DNA of 13,339 nucleotides, taken from contig PWUO01000283.1 in NCBI GenBank assembly GCA_003562555.1, forward strand, positions 1 through 13,339, given 5' to 3'. This DNA comes from Dehalococcoidia bacterium (GTDB lineage: Bacteria; Chloroflexota; Dehalococcoidia; GIF9; AB-539-J10). Below the pieces are notes generated by a model. That model searched no databases and was not told the origin of the DNA. It worked only from the letters and a program-made list of their open reading frames with translations. The position numbers and the translations under genes are program-made. Below are positions 1-6,454 of the stretch, piece by piece (the first letter of the stretch is position 1; each line of letters opens with the position of its first letter).

Positions 1-183
1 AACCAGTCAACTATATCAGGAAAGGCGTCAACGCGCAAGAAACTGTTGTGTCAGGCATTTGCGGAAGTCGACCAGTCTGGTGTTGCTGCTGCCGAACGGC
101 GGCCTTTGACAACTATGATGCGTGGTGATACAGTGTACCGTCGCAGTCAGCTGCTAGGCATTGGTTTCTCTTCGATTCGTTAG
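1..183 (+). CDS. 3' end of an unrecognised protein-coding gene
   Basis: The first frame is open from base 1 to a TAG at 181-183 and gives the last 60 residues of a protein whose start lies outside the window. The tail reads RRSQLLGIGFSSIR and is preceded by a basic, polar stretch with GKASTRKK near its start. I do not recognise the family. In many bacteria the gene before rpsL is rpoC, but I cannot see the usual conserved end of the beta-prime subunit (the NVIIGKLIPAG-type segment), so I do not call it rpoC; a divergent tail beyond that segment remains possible. Frames 2 and 3 both close within the segment, which favours this frame. The gene is on the same strand as the ribosomal cluster and ends 104 bases before rpsL. 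Confidence 0.5.
   Translation, partial: NQSTISGKASTRKKLLCQAFAEVDQSGVAAAERRPLTTMMRGDTVYRRSQLLGIGFSSIR
106..134 (+). promoter_or_regulatory. candidate sigma70-type promoter for the str-S10-spc cluster
   Basis: A perfect -35 hexamer TTGACA at 106-111 is followed after 17 bases by TACAGT at 129-134, which matches four of six bases of the TATAAT consensus, including the key A2 and T6. Transcription would begin near 141, inside the end of the upstream gene, giving a leader of about 147 bases before rpsL. The spacing is optimal and the position is sensible, but hexamer pairs occur by chance and the site lies in coding sequence, so this is a candidate only. Confidence 0.4.
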
Positions 184-187
184 CGCG

Positions 188-254
188 GAGCCAGCTAGTT
201 AGGGCTCGGGGAGAGTGTGGAAGTGGACCCGCGGCATGACTAGCCGGCTCTTTT
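188..254 (+). terminator. imperfect hairpin plus T4 in the rpsL leader: weak terminator or attenuator candidate
   Basis: GAGCCAGCTAG at 188-198 pairs with CTAGCCGGCTC at 240-250 in 10 of 11 positions (one A-C mismatch), and TTTT follows at 251-254. The loop of 41 bases is long and the T-run short, so a strong terminator is unlikely. Two shorter pairings would compete for the left arm: GAGCC 188-192 with GGCTC 203-207, and CGCGG 184-188 with CCGCG 229-233. The element could end transcription of the upstream gene or modulate read-through into rpsL. The pairing is seen; the function is inferred. Confidence 0.3.
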
Positions 255-287
255 GATTGCCCAAGCACATAGTGAGGTGTGGTACGT

Positions 288-701
288 ATGCCGACTATAA
301 GTCAGCTAGTGAGAAAAGGAAGAAAGAAGCTTTCCTCGAAGACGAAGGCTCCTGCACTGCACTACATCCAGAACGCGACGAGGACACGGAGCAAATGGAC
401 GAAGGGTGCTCCGTTCAAGCGGGGTGTATGCATCCAGGTGAAGACGGTGACGCCGAAGAAACCCAATTCGGCTCTACGTAAGATTGCCCGCGTCAGACTG
501 ACCAACCAGATGGAGGTGAATGCCTACATCCCCGGTGAGGGACACAATCTTCAGGAACACTCGGTCGTTATGATTCGTGGTGGAAGAGTCAAGGACCTCC
601 CCGGAATCCGTTACCACATCGTTCGTGGCGTCCTCGATACGCAGGGCGTCGCAAATCGCAAACAAGGTAGAAGTCTGTACGGAGCCAAGCGCCCGCAGTA
701 G
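288..701 (+). CDS. rpsL: 30S ribosomal protein S12 (uS12)
   Basis: S12 lies at the decoding centre of the 30S subunit and helps control accuracy of tRNA selection. The 137-residue product begins MPTISQLVRKGRKK, contains TPKKPNSALRK at about 55-65, and has GGRVKDLPGIRYH at about 98-110, followed by the GVANRKQGRSLYGAKRP tail. Lys57 and Lys102 correspond to E. coli Lys42 and Lys87, where streptomycin-resistance changes arise; both are the sensitive-type lysine. Asp103 corresponds to the aspartate that is methylthiolated in E. coli. Compared with the 124-residue E. coli protein there is an insert of about 13 residues near 26-43, as in Firmicutes and Chloroflexota. I chose ATG 288 over the in-frame GTG 279 because the purine-rich GTGAGGTG at 272-279 then acts as ribosome binding site and MPTISQL is the family's normal start. 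First gene of the cluster, 21 bases before rpsG. Confidence 0.97.
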   Translation: MPTISQLVRKGRKKLSSKTKAPALHYIQNATRTRSKWTKGAPFKRGVCIQVKTVTPKKPNSALRKIARVRLTNQMEVNAYIPGEGHNLQEHSVVMIRGGRVKDLPGIRYHIVRGVLDTQGVANRKQGRSLYGAKRPQ

Positions 702-722
702 TCGTCGTCGAGGTGTGAGAAC

Positions 723-1196
723 ATGCCCAGAAGAGCAAAACGAGTAAAGAAGCACGTGATTGCGCCGGACTCCAAGTACGGCAGTGTCGACGTGGCCAAG
801 TTCATCAACAGGATCATGTTGAAGGGTAAGAAGTCGACGGCCGAGCGCATCGTGTACGGTGCGATGGAGTTGGCTGCGCAGCAGGCGGACGCAGAAGCTG
901 TCGAGGTGCTGACTAAGGCAATCGACAGTTCGACGCCGCTGATCCGTGTGAAGCCGCGCCGAGTTGGTGGTGCCACGTACCAAGTCCCTATGGAGGTTGA
1001 CAAGCGTGTGGGGCGGGCCCTGGCGATGCGCTGGCTCATTCTGGCTGCGCGTGCCCGCAGTGGCAAGTCCATGCAGGAGAAGCTGGCTGCCGAACTGGCC
1101 GATGCCATTCAGGGCAGAGGCTCTGCGGTAAGAAAACGTGAGGAGATTCATCGAATGGCGGAGGCGAATAAGGCCTTCGTCCACTATCGCTGGTGA
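723..1196 (+). CDS. rpsG: 30S ribosomal protein S7 (uS7)
   Basis: S7 nucleates assembly of the 30S head by binding the 3' domain of 16S rRNA, and contacts the E-site tRNA. The 157-residue product has the standard length and start (MPRRAKRVKK), the KFINRIMLKGKKSTAERIVYGA segment near 25-46, the VGGATYQVP beta-hairpin near 80-88, and the conserved RWLILAARAR helix. It ends with NKAFVHYRW. A ribosome binding site GAGGTG at 710-715 precedes the ATG by seven bases. In E. coli S7 represses its own operon through the rpsL-rpsG gap; here that gap is only 21 bases and I see no clear binding structure, so such control is not supported by the sequence. The next gene, fusA, follows after 43 bases. Confidence 0.97.
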   Translation: MPRRAKRVKKHVIAPDSKYGSVDVAKFINRIMLKGKKSTAERIVYGAMELAAQQADAEAVEVLTKAIDSSTPLIRVKPRRVGGATYQVPMEVDKRVGRALAMRWLILAARARSGKSMQEKLAAELADAIQGRGSAVRKREEIHRMAEANKAFVHYRW

Positions 1197-1227
1197 CATG
1201 GCTGCAGTTAAGGCCGTTCAGGCAACC

Positions 1228-1242
1228 AAGGAAGAAGGTATG
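1228..1242 (+). promoter_or_regulatory. ribosome binding site that sets the fusA start
   Basis: AAGGA at 1228-1232 lies seven bases before ATG 1240. Two other in-frame ATGs (1198 and 1258) and an upstream GTG (1138, inside rpsG) have no comparable site. The resulting N-terminus, MTRSIAMEKVRNIGI, also fits the family. Confidence 0.75.
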
Positions 1243-3309
1243 ACCCGCTCTATTGCCATGGAGAAGGTGCGGAACATTGGCATTATCGCGCACATCGATG
1301 CCGGTAAGACCACCGTCACCGAGCGCATCCTTCACCACACCGGTCGAACGTACAAGATCGGTGGTGTGGATGAAGGTACCGCAGTCATGGACTGGATGGA
1401 TCAGGAGCGCGAGCGGGGTATCACGATCATGGCTGCCGCGACGACCTGTCACTGGGGCGATCATCGAATCAACATAATCGATACTCCGGGCCACGTTGAC
1501 TTCACCGCAGAAGTGGAGCGGAGCCTCCGGGTACTTGATGGTGGAGTTGTCATTCTCGACGCGGTTGCCGGCGTCGAAGCCCAGTCCGAGATGGTCTGGC
1601 GTCAGGCCGACCGGTATCACGTTGCCCGGATCTGTTTCGTAAATAAGATGGATCGCGTCGGTGCCGACTTCTTCCGCACCGTATCGACCATCGAGTCGAG
1701 GCTCGGCGCCGTCGCCGTGCCGGTACAGCTGCCGCTCGGCTGCGAGGCGACCTTCCGTGGCGTGATCGACCTTGTGGAACTGAGGGCGCTGGTGTTCCAG
1801 GAGGACGCTCAGGAGCCGATCAGCATAGAGTCGATACCCGCGAGCGAGGCTGAGTCCGTCGCCAAGTGGCGACATCATCTGATCGAAAAGCTGGCCGAGA
1901 ACGATGATGAAATCCTGCTTCCGTACCTGGAAGGACAGGATATACCGGCGGCGTCGATCAGACAGGCGTTGCGGCGTGCGACCGGTGCGAACAAGCTGGT
2001 GCCGGTCATGTGCGGCAGTGCATTGAGAGGCAAGGGCATAATCCCTCTGCTGGATGCGGTCGTCGCGTATCTTCCGTCTCCTATGGATGTGCCGCCCGTG
2101 GTGGGGCATGACGTGACGGGAGAAAAAGAGATAGTCTGCGCGCCTAGCGATGATGAGCCGGTCGCGGCGCTTGCGTTCAAAGTCGTGTCAGATCCGTTCA
2201 TGGGACGGCTCATCTATATGAGAATCTACTCCGGGTGCATTCAGTCCGGAGTGCAGTTGCTTAATACGGGCAAGGGCAAGCGCGAGCGTATTGGCCGCCT
2301 GTATCTGATGCACTCGAATCGTCGCGAGGAACTGACGGAGGCCGAGGCGGGAAGTATCGTTGCCGCGGTAGGTCTCAGGGGAACCTCCACGGGCGATACC
2401 CTGTGCAGTACGGCGCGGCCGGTGGTGTTCGAATCGATTCGGTTCGCCGAACCGGTGCTGTCGATGGCGATCGAGCCCCGCGCCAAGTCGGACGCAGAGA
2501 AGATGGAGGATGTGCTCGGAAAGCTCGTCGATGAGGATCCGAGCTTCAAGGTGCGCCAGGATCCCGAGACGGGGCAGGCACTCATCATGGGGATGGGCGA
2601 GTTGCATCTCGAGGTCATGGTGGAACGTATGGCGCGCGAGTTCGGCATCAGGGTCAACGTTGGCAAGCCGCGCGTGGCCTATCGTGAGGCCATTACCCGT
2701 GCGGTCGAGACCGAGGGCAGATTTGTGCGTCAGACGGGTGGCCGCGGACAGTACGGACATGTGTGGCTGAAGCTTGAGCCCGGCGAACGTGGCAGCGGGT
2801 TCAAGTTCGTCGATGGGGTCAAGGGTGGAGTTATTCCACGCGAGTACATCTCCGCGATCCAGGCCGGTGCTCGGGAAGCTGTCGAGACTGGCGGTCCGGC
2901 GGGATATCCGGTGGTGGATGTCGTGGCGACTGCGTACGATGGCAGCTACCATGACGTGGACTCTTCAGAGATGGCGTTCAAGATAGCCAGCTCGATGGCC
3001 GTCAAGAGTGGGTTGCCGAAGGCCAAACCCGTTCTTCTTGAGCCCATCATGAAGCTCGAGATCACTACGCCGTCGCAGTTCACCGGAGAGATGATCGGCG
3101 ATCTGAATTCCCGGCGTGCCCGGATCGAACGGATCGATACGCAGGGGGACTCGACGGTGATCGGCTGTCATATTCCTCTTGGTGAGACGTTCGGGATCGC
3201 GACTGCCCTCCGTTCGTTGAGCCAGGGCCGAGTTACCCACACGATGGAGTTCTTCCGATATGAACAGGTTCCGGCAAGCATTGCCGAGCAATTAGCCAAG
3301 AAGAGTTAG
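1240..3309 (+). CDS. fusA: translation elongation factor G (EF-G)
   Basis: EF-G is the GTPase that moves tRNAs and mRNA through the ribosome after peptide transfer and also acts with RRF in ribosome recycling. The product is 689 residues, normal for a canonical EF-G. GTPase motifs are all present: AHIDAGKTT (about 17-25), RERGITI in switch I, DTPGHVDF (from about 81), NKMD (135-138) and GSALRGKG. Domain II follows, then domain III with GMGELHLEVMVERM. Domain IV has RQTGGRGQYGHV and YDGSYHDVDSSEMAFK, and the C-terminal domain V ends with MEFFRYEQVP. No key residue appears lost. The start at 1240 is set by AAGGA at 1228-1232; a longer form from ATG 1198 is possible but less likely. In the classic str operon tuf follows fusA; here rpsJ begins 24 bases after the stop, so EF-Tu must be encoded elsewhere. 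Confidence 0.97.
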   Translation: MTRSIAMEKVRNIGIIAHIDAGKTTVTERILHHTGRTYKIGGVDEGTAVMDWMDQERERGITIMAAATTCHWGDHRINIIDTPGHVDFTAEVERSLRVLDGGVVILDAVAGVEAQSEMVWRQADRYHVARICFVNKMDRVGADFFRTVSTIESRLGAVAVPVQLPLGCEATFRGVIDLVELRALVFQEDAQEPISIESIPASEAESVAKWRHHLIEKLAENDDEILLPYLEGQDIPAASIRQALRRATGANKLVPVMCGSALRGKGIIPLLDAVVAYLPSPMDVPPVVGHDVTGEKEIVCAPSDDEPVAALAFKVVSDPFMGRLIYMRIYSGCIQSGVQLLNTGKGKRERIGRLYLMHSNRREELTEAEAGSIVAAVGLRGTSTGDTLCSTARPVVFESIRFAEPVLSMAIEPRAKSDAEKMEDVLGKLVDEDPSFKVRQDPETGQALIMGMGELHLEVMVERMAREFGIRVNVGKPRVAYREAITRAVETEGRFVRQTGGRGQYGHVWLKLEPGERGSGFKFVDGVKGGVIPREYISAIQAGAREAVETGGPAGYPVVDVVATAYDGSYHDVDSSEMAFKIASSMAVKSGLPKAKPVLLEPIMKLEITTPSQFTGEMIGDLNSRRARIERIDTQGDSTVIGCHIPLGETFGIATALRSLSQGRVTHTMEFFRYEQVPASIAEQLAKKS

Positions 3310-3333
3310 GATAAAAGGGCAGGAATCATTGTG

Positions 3334-3642
3334 ATGACCAGTCAGAAGGTACGTGTCAAAGTTAGGGGATTTGATCACCGTCTCGTGGATCAGGCAGTCC
3401 GGCAGATTATCGACGCCGTGGAGAACGCGGGGGGCATTGTCGTTGGACCTGTGCCACTTCCCACGAGGATTGAGAAGTTCTGTGTAACCCGTTCGTCTAA
3501 TATCGACAAGGACAGCCGTGAGCAGTTTGAGATACGTACCCATAAGAGGCTTATCGACATCCAGGAGCCAACGGCAAAGGCTATTGATGCGTTGACCCAG
3601 ATTAATGTCGCGTCGGGTGTCGAGATCGATATCAAGTTGTAA
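3334..3642 (+). CDS. rpsJ: 30S ribosomal protein S10 (uS10, NusE)
   Basis: S10 is part of the 30S head and, as NusE, joins NusB and NusG in transcription antitermination of rRNA operons and in transcription-translation coupling. The 102-residue product has KVRVKVRGFDHRLVDQA at the N-terminus, GPVPLPTR near the middle (the tip of the long loop), and KRLIDIQEPTAKAIDAL with GVEIDIKL at the end, all classic S10 features. AGGAA at 3321-3325 serves ATG 3334 with an eight-base spacer; the adjacent GTG 3331 would add one residue and cannot be excluded. It is the first gene of the S10 part and follows fusA by 24 bases without any terminator-like structure, so it is probably transcribed together with str. 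Confidence 0.96.
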   Translation: MTSQKVRVKVRGFDHRLVDQAVRQIIDAVENAGGIVVGPVPLPTRIEKFCVTRSSNIDKDSREQFEIRTHKRLIDIQEPTAKAIDALTQINVASGVEIDIKL

Positions 3643-3665
3643 GTACGCGAGTGAGGAGCGTTCCC

Positions 3666-4277
3666 GTGCGTGGCATCATTGGCAAGAAAATAGGTATGAC
3701 GCAGCTGTTCCTCGAGAGTGGCGAATGCGTCGCTGCGACCGCTATCGAAGCGGGCCCGTGCACTGTCATCCAGGTGAAGACCCGTGAGAAGGATGGGTAT
3801 GAGGCTGTCCAGCTGGGATTCGGCACCTCGAAGCGCCTGAACAAGGCGGAGAAGGGACACTTGCGGGAATTCGGTGACCACCCGCACCTGCACGAATTCC
3901 GTGCCCCGGCAGAGGGTGCCGAGGTCGGCCAGAAGGTCGACGCAGGCTTCGTCGCCCCGGGGGACCTCTTGAAGGTGACCGGGCGCTCGAAGGGTATGGG
4001 TTTTGCGGGCAGCGTGAAGCGCCATCATTTCCGCGGAGGACCGAAGACCCATGGCCAATCCGACCGGCACAGGGCTCCAGGCTCGGTAGGCGGCGGAACC
4101 TTCCCCGGACGTGTACTGAAGGGGAAGAGGATGGCCGGCCACATGGGGAACGAGCGTGTCACCGCGTTGAATCTCAAGGTCCTGAGCGTCGATGCCGAAC
4201 GCAATCTCATACTGGTGCGTGGTGCGGTACCCGGCGCTAACGGTGGCGTTGTCATCGTGGAAAAGGTGGGTGAGTAA
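3666..4277 (+). CDS. rplC: 50S ribosomal protein L3 (uL3)
   Basis: L3 is one of the earliest 23S rRNA binders and reaches toward the peptidyl transferase centre with a long loop. The product of 203 residues starts MRGIIGKKIGMTQLF, has KGMGFAGSVKRHHFRGGPKTHGQ-type sequence near 105-125, and carries the loop APGSVGGGTFPGRVLKGKRMAGHMGNERVT, followed by the closing beta strands. I chose GTG 3666 because AGGAG at 3654-3658 sits seven bases upstream and the family begins at this point; a GTG at 3651 would overlap that site and add five residues with no family support. The gene ends one base before the rplD start codon, so the two are probably translationally coupled. Confidence 0.96.
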   Translation: MRGIIGKKIGMTQLFLESGECVAATAIEAGPCTVIQVKTREKDGYEAVQLGFGTSKRLNKAEKGHLREFGDHPHLHEFRAPAEGAEVGQKVDAGFVAPGDLLKVTGRSKGMGFAGSVKRHHFRGGPKTHGQSDRHRAPGSVGGGTFPGRVLKGKRMAGHMGNERVTALNLKVLSVDAERNLILVRGAVPGANGGVVIVEKVGE

Positions 4278-4278
4278 C

Positions 4279-4926
4279 GTGAAGATTCCCGTACATAATC
4301 TCAAAGGAGAGACGGTAGATGAGGTGGACGTCGAGGACGCTGTCTTCGATGTTCCCTTCCGGCCAGCCGTAGTCCACCAGGCTGTCACGTGCCTGCTTGC
4401 CAACAGACGGCAGGGGACCGCTGCCACGAAGACTCGTAGCGAAGTTTCCGGAAGCACGCGCAAACTGTATTCACAAAAGGGTACCGGGCGTGCGCGCAGG
4501 GGTAGCATCAAGTCCCCACTGCTGCGAGGCGGCGGGATTGTATTTGGACCTTCACCCCGGTCGTACCGGCAGCGGATGCCGAAGAAGATGCGCCGGCTGG
4601 CGTTCGTCTGTGCGCTGTCCGAGAAGGCGCGCGAGGGTGCGCTGTGGGTAGTCGACAGCCTCGAGATGGAACGGCCGAGGACCAGCGAGGTAGCGAGCAT
4701 CATCGCGAGTGCAGGGAAGTCCTCGTCGACGCTCATACTGGTTCCCGAGTCTCAGCCTGCTCTGTCGCTGTCCGCGCAGAATATCGAGGGCGCCACCGTG
4801 CGGCAGTGTTCCGTGGTGAGCACCCTGGACGTGATGTCGTCCCAGAGACTGATTCTGCCGGTCGCGGCCCTCCGCAAGATAGAGGAGATCTGGGGCAGCA
4901 AGGGGAGTAGCGATGAATCTGCATGA
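4279..4926 (+). CDS. rplD: 50S ribosomal protein L4 (uL4)
   Basis: L4 binds domain I of 23S rRNA and lines the peptide exit tunnel with its extended loop. The product of 215 residues begins MKIPVHNLKGETVDEVDV and has the tunnel-loop signature RKLYSQKGTGRARRGSIKSP followed by GGGIVFGPSPRSY. The Rossmann-like C-terminal half ends VAALRKIEEIW plus a short polar tail. It is slightly longer than the 201-residue E. coli protein, mainly at the C-terminus. Start GTG 4279 lies one base after the rplC stop, with the purine-rich AGGTGGG at 4265-4271 as ribosome binding site. The last 14 bases overlap rplW. In E. coli L4 regulates the S10 operon by attenuation in a leader; here rpsJ has no leader, so that mechanism is not visible. 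Confidence 0.95.
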   Translation: MKIPVHNLKGETVDEVDVEDAVFDVPFRPAVVHQAVTCLLANRRQGTAATKTRSEVSGSTRKLYSQKGTGRARRGSIKSPLLRGGGIVFGPSPRSYRQRMPKKMRRLAFVCALSEKAREGALWVVDSLEMERPRTSEVASIIASAGKSSSTLILVPESQPALSLSAQNIEGATVRQCSVVSTLDVMSSQRLILPVAALRKIEEIWGSKGSSDESA

Positions 4927-5197
4927 TATTATCCGGCGGCCGTTGATCACTGAGAAGGCGGCCGACCTCCAGGCGCAGGACAAGTACGTCTTCGAGGTCG
5001 CACGTACCGCCAACAAGGTACAGGTCAAGGGTGCTGTTGAGAAGGCCTTCAACGTGAAAGTGGTCGACGTGAACGTCGTGACCGTGCCCGGCAAGCTGCG
5101 CAGAAGTGGGCGGCGGCAGGTGGCGACGTCGCCATGGAAGAAGGCCATTGTTAGGCTTAAGGCTGGTGACCGAATCACATACTTCGAGGGCGTGTAA
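4913..5197 (+). CDS. rplW: 50S ribosomal protein L23 (uL23)
   Basis: L23 sits at the exit of the peptide tunnel and is the docking site for trigger factor and SRP. The 94-residue product has the normal size and signature: the start MNLHDIIRRPLITEKA, then DKYVFEVARTANKVQVKGAVEKAFNV-type sequence and VVDVNVVTVPGKLRR, ending GDRITYFEGV. AGGGGAG at about 4901-4907 precedes ATG 4913. The gene begins inside the end of rplD (14-base overlap), and its TAA stop shares a base with the ATG of the following 31-codon ORF (TAATG at 5195-5199). Confidence 0.96.
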   Translation: MNLHDIIRRPLITEKAADLQAQDKYVFEVARTANKVQVKGAVEKAFNVKVVDVNVVTVPGKLRRSGRRQVATSPWKKAIVRLKAGDRITYFEGV

Positions 5198-5292
5198 TGG
5201 GATCAGTACTCAAATGGCGCAGGAAGAAAATCCGAAAGCATCAGCATAAGAAGCTGCTGAAGAAGACCAGGTGGCAGCGACGGCACGGATAG
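5197..5292 (+). CDS. 31-residue bS22 / AURKAIP1-COX24 (mS38-like) basic protein
   Basis: This small ORF lies between rplW and rplB, where the standard S10 operon has nothing. The peptide begins MGSVLKWRRKK, continues HKKLLKKTRWQRR and has 14 Lys/Arg among 31 residues. That layout, MGSV + basic + HKKLLKKTR + QRR, matches my recollection of the actinobacterial ribosomal protein bS22 (about 33 residues, starting MGSVIKKRRKR and containing HRKLLRRTRVQRR). It also matches the C-terminal domain of mitochondrial AURKAIP1/mS38 and yeast Cox24. In mycobacterial ribosomes bS22 sits near the decoding region of the 30S subunit, so the inferred role is a structural 30S protein stabilising rRNA there. GAGGG at 5186-5190 is a ribosome binding site six bases before the ATG, and the ATG overlaps the rplW stop by one base, so coupled translation is likely. 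It is not a broken rplB or rplW: both neighbours are complete. No database search was run. Confidence 0.85.
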   Translation: MGSVLKWRRKKIRKHQHKKLLKKTRWQRRHG

Positions 5293-5294
5293 TC

Positions 5295-5313
5295 CAGGGT
5301 TTCGAACACCCTG
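5295..5313 (+). other. small stem-loop between the bS22-like ORF and rplB
   Basis: CAGGGT at 5295-5300 and ACCCTG at 5308-5313 form a perfect six-pair stem around a seven-base loop. No T-run follows, so it is not an intrinsic terminator. It lies in the 46-base gap just upstream of the rplB ribosome binding site (AGAGGA, 5323-5328) and might protect or pace the mRNA. Function unknown. Confidence 0.4.
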
Positions 5314-5338
5314 AGTAGCAGTAGAGGAAACGGTATTC

Positions 5339-6160
5339 ATGGCTCTTAAGAAATTCAAGCCAACATCTGCCGGCAGAAGAGGCAAAGTGGCGGTCGTATC
5401 GGAGGAACTGACCAAGACGCCTCCCACGAAAGCGCTGCTGGAGCCGGTGAAGAAGAGCTCAGGCCGCAACAACCGTGGCGTGATTACGGTCCGGCATCGG
5501 GGCGGTGGCAGCAAGCGCAAGTTCCGCATCATAGATTTCAAGAGGAACAAGCCTGGAGTGCCCGGCAAGGTGGCGAGCATCGAGTATGATCCGAATCGCA
5601 CTGCGCGGATCGCGCTCATCCACTATGCCGATGGCGACAAGCGGTACATCCTGGCGCCGGCCGGTCTGCGGCCCGGGGATACGGTGGTCGCAGGACGTGA
5701 GGCACCGATCAAGCCGGGGAATGCGCTTCCGCTCGGGGTGATTCCCGTAGGCACGCAGGTGCATAATCTGGAGTTCGTGCCTGGCAAGGGCGGGCAGATA
5801 GTACACAGCGCAGGAGCCTCGGCCCAGCTTATGAGCCGTGAGGGCAACTACGTGGTGGTGCGGTTGCCATCTCAGGAATTGCGGCGGATTCACTGTGAGT
5901 GTCTCGCGACAGTCGGCCAGCTCGGCAATGTCGATCACAAGAACGAGAAGCTTGGAAAGGCAGGAGCCAGCAGATGGCGTGGCAGACGTCCAACGGTGAG
6001 AGGCTCGGCTATGACGCCGCGGGATCACCCGCACGGTGGTGGCGAGGGTCGCGCGCCGCTGGGCATGCCTCCGAAGACTCCTTGGGGCAAGTCAGCGCTT
6101 GGTGGTAGAACTCGACGCAGGACGGTCTCGGATCGCTTCATAATCAAGCGGAGAAAATAG
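5339..6160 (+). CDS. rplB: 50S ribosomal protein L2 (uL2)
   Basis: L2 is a core 23S rRNA binder needed for subunit joining and peptidyl transferase activity. The 273-residue product has the standard length. It has MALKKFKPTSAGRR at the N-terminus, GRNNRGVITVRHRGGGSKRKFRIIDFKR-type sequence near 42-70, and YDPNRTARIALIHYADGDKRYI. Next come the SH3-like domain with VHNLEFVPGKGGQ, and then GKAGASRWRGRRPTVRG. The invariant DHPHGGGEGR contains His232, equivalent to the E. coli His229 implicated in activity. The family usually has VDHPHGGG; here the preceding residues are TPRDHP, a mild variation. AGAGGA at 5323-5328 precedes ATG 5339. The gene ends one base before the rpsS start. Confidence 0.97.
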   Translation: MALKKFKPTSAGRRGKVAVVSEELTKTPPTKALLEPVKKSSGRNNRGVITVRHRGGGSKRKFRIIDFKRNKPGVPGKVASIEYDPNRTARIALIHYADGDKRYILAPAGLRPGDTVVAGREAPIKPGNALPLGVIPVGTQVHNLEFVPGKGGQIVHSAGASAQLMSREGNYVVVRLPSQELRRIHCECLATVGQLGNVDHKNEKLGKAGASRWRGRRPTVRGSAMTPRDHPHGGGEGRAPLGMPPKTPWGKSALGGRTRRRTVSDRFIIKRRK

Positions 6161-6161
6161 T

Positions 6162-6440
6162 ATGTCAAGATCACTGAAGAAGGGGCCCTACTGTCACCCG
6201 AAGCTCGAGAAGAAGATCGATGCGCTGAACAAGTCTGGTGAGAAGACGATTGTTCGCACGTGGGCGCGTTCGTCCACTGTGCTTCCGTCGATGATCGGGC
6301 ACACGATGGCTGTTCACAATGGTAGAAAGCATGTACCCATATTTGTCACTGAGAACATGGTGGGACACAAGCTCGGAGAGTTCGTGCCTACCTACACTTT
6401 CCGTGGCCATGTGGCCAAGAGCAAGGCACAGAAACGGTAG
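6162..6440 (+). CDS. rpsS: 30S ribosomal protein S19 (uS19)
   Basis: S19 forms a complex with S13 in the 30S head and contacts tRNA and the intersubunit bridges. The 92-residue product starts MSRSLKKGPYCHPKLEKKI, has the conserved RTWARSSTVLPSMIGHTMAVHNG block, and near 68-84 the signature GHKLGEFVPTYTFRGH, ending KSKAQKR. All match the family at full length. The ribosome binding site CGGAG at 6149-6153 lies inside the end of rplB, and only one base separates the rplB stop from this ATG, which argues for coupled translation. Confidence 0.97.
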   Translation: MSRSLKKGPYCHPKLEKKIDALNKSGEKTIVRTWARSSTVLPSMIGHTMAVHNGRKHVPIFVTENMVGHKLGEFVPTYTFRGHVAKSKAQKR

Positions 6441-6454
6441 GACACTGAGAAATA

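Noticed and set aside
254..281. TTGATT near 253-258 as a -35 box for rpsL
   Set aside because: No acceptable -10 hexamer is found 16-18 bases downstream, and the start would fall on the ribosome binding site.
474..1199. Minus-strand frames of 241 and 165 codons opposite rpsL and rpsG
   Set aside because: Antisense shadows of conserved genes, without recognisable motifs or a separate promoter.
1036..2109. A 357-codon minus-strand open frame opposite rpsG and fusA
   Set aside because: Shadow of EF-G coding; low-complexity His/Arg-rich translation with no recognisable domain.
3390..4736. A 448-codon open frame on the minus strand opposite rpsJ, rplC and rplD
   Set aside because: It lies fully antisense to three unmistakable ribosomal protein genes, resembles no family I know, and long antisense frames are expected from the codon bias of GC-rich genes.
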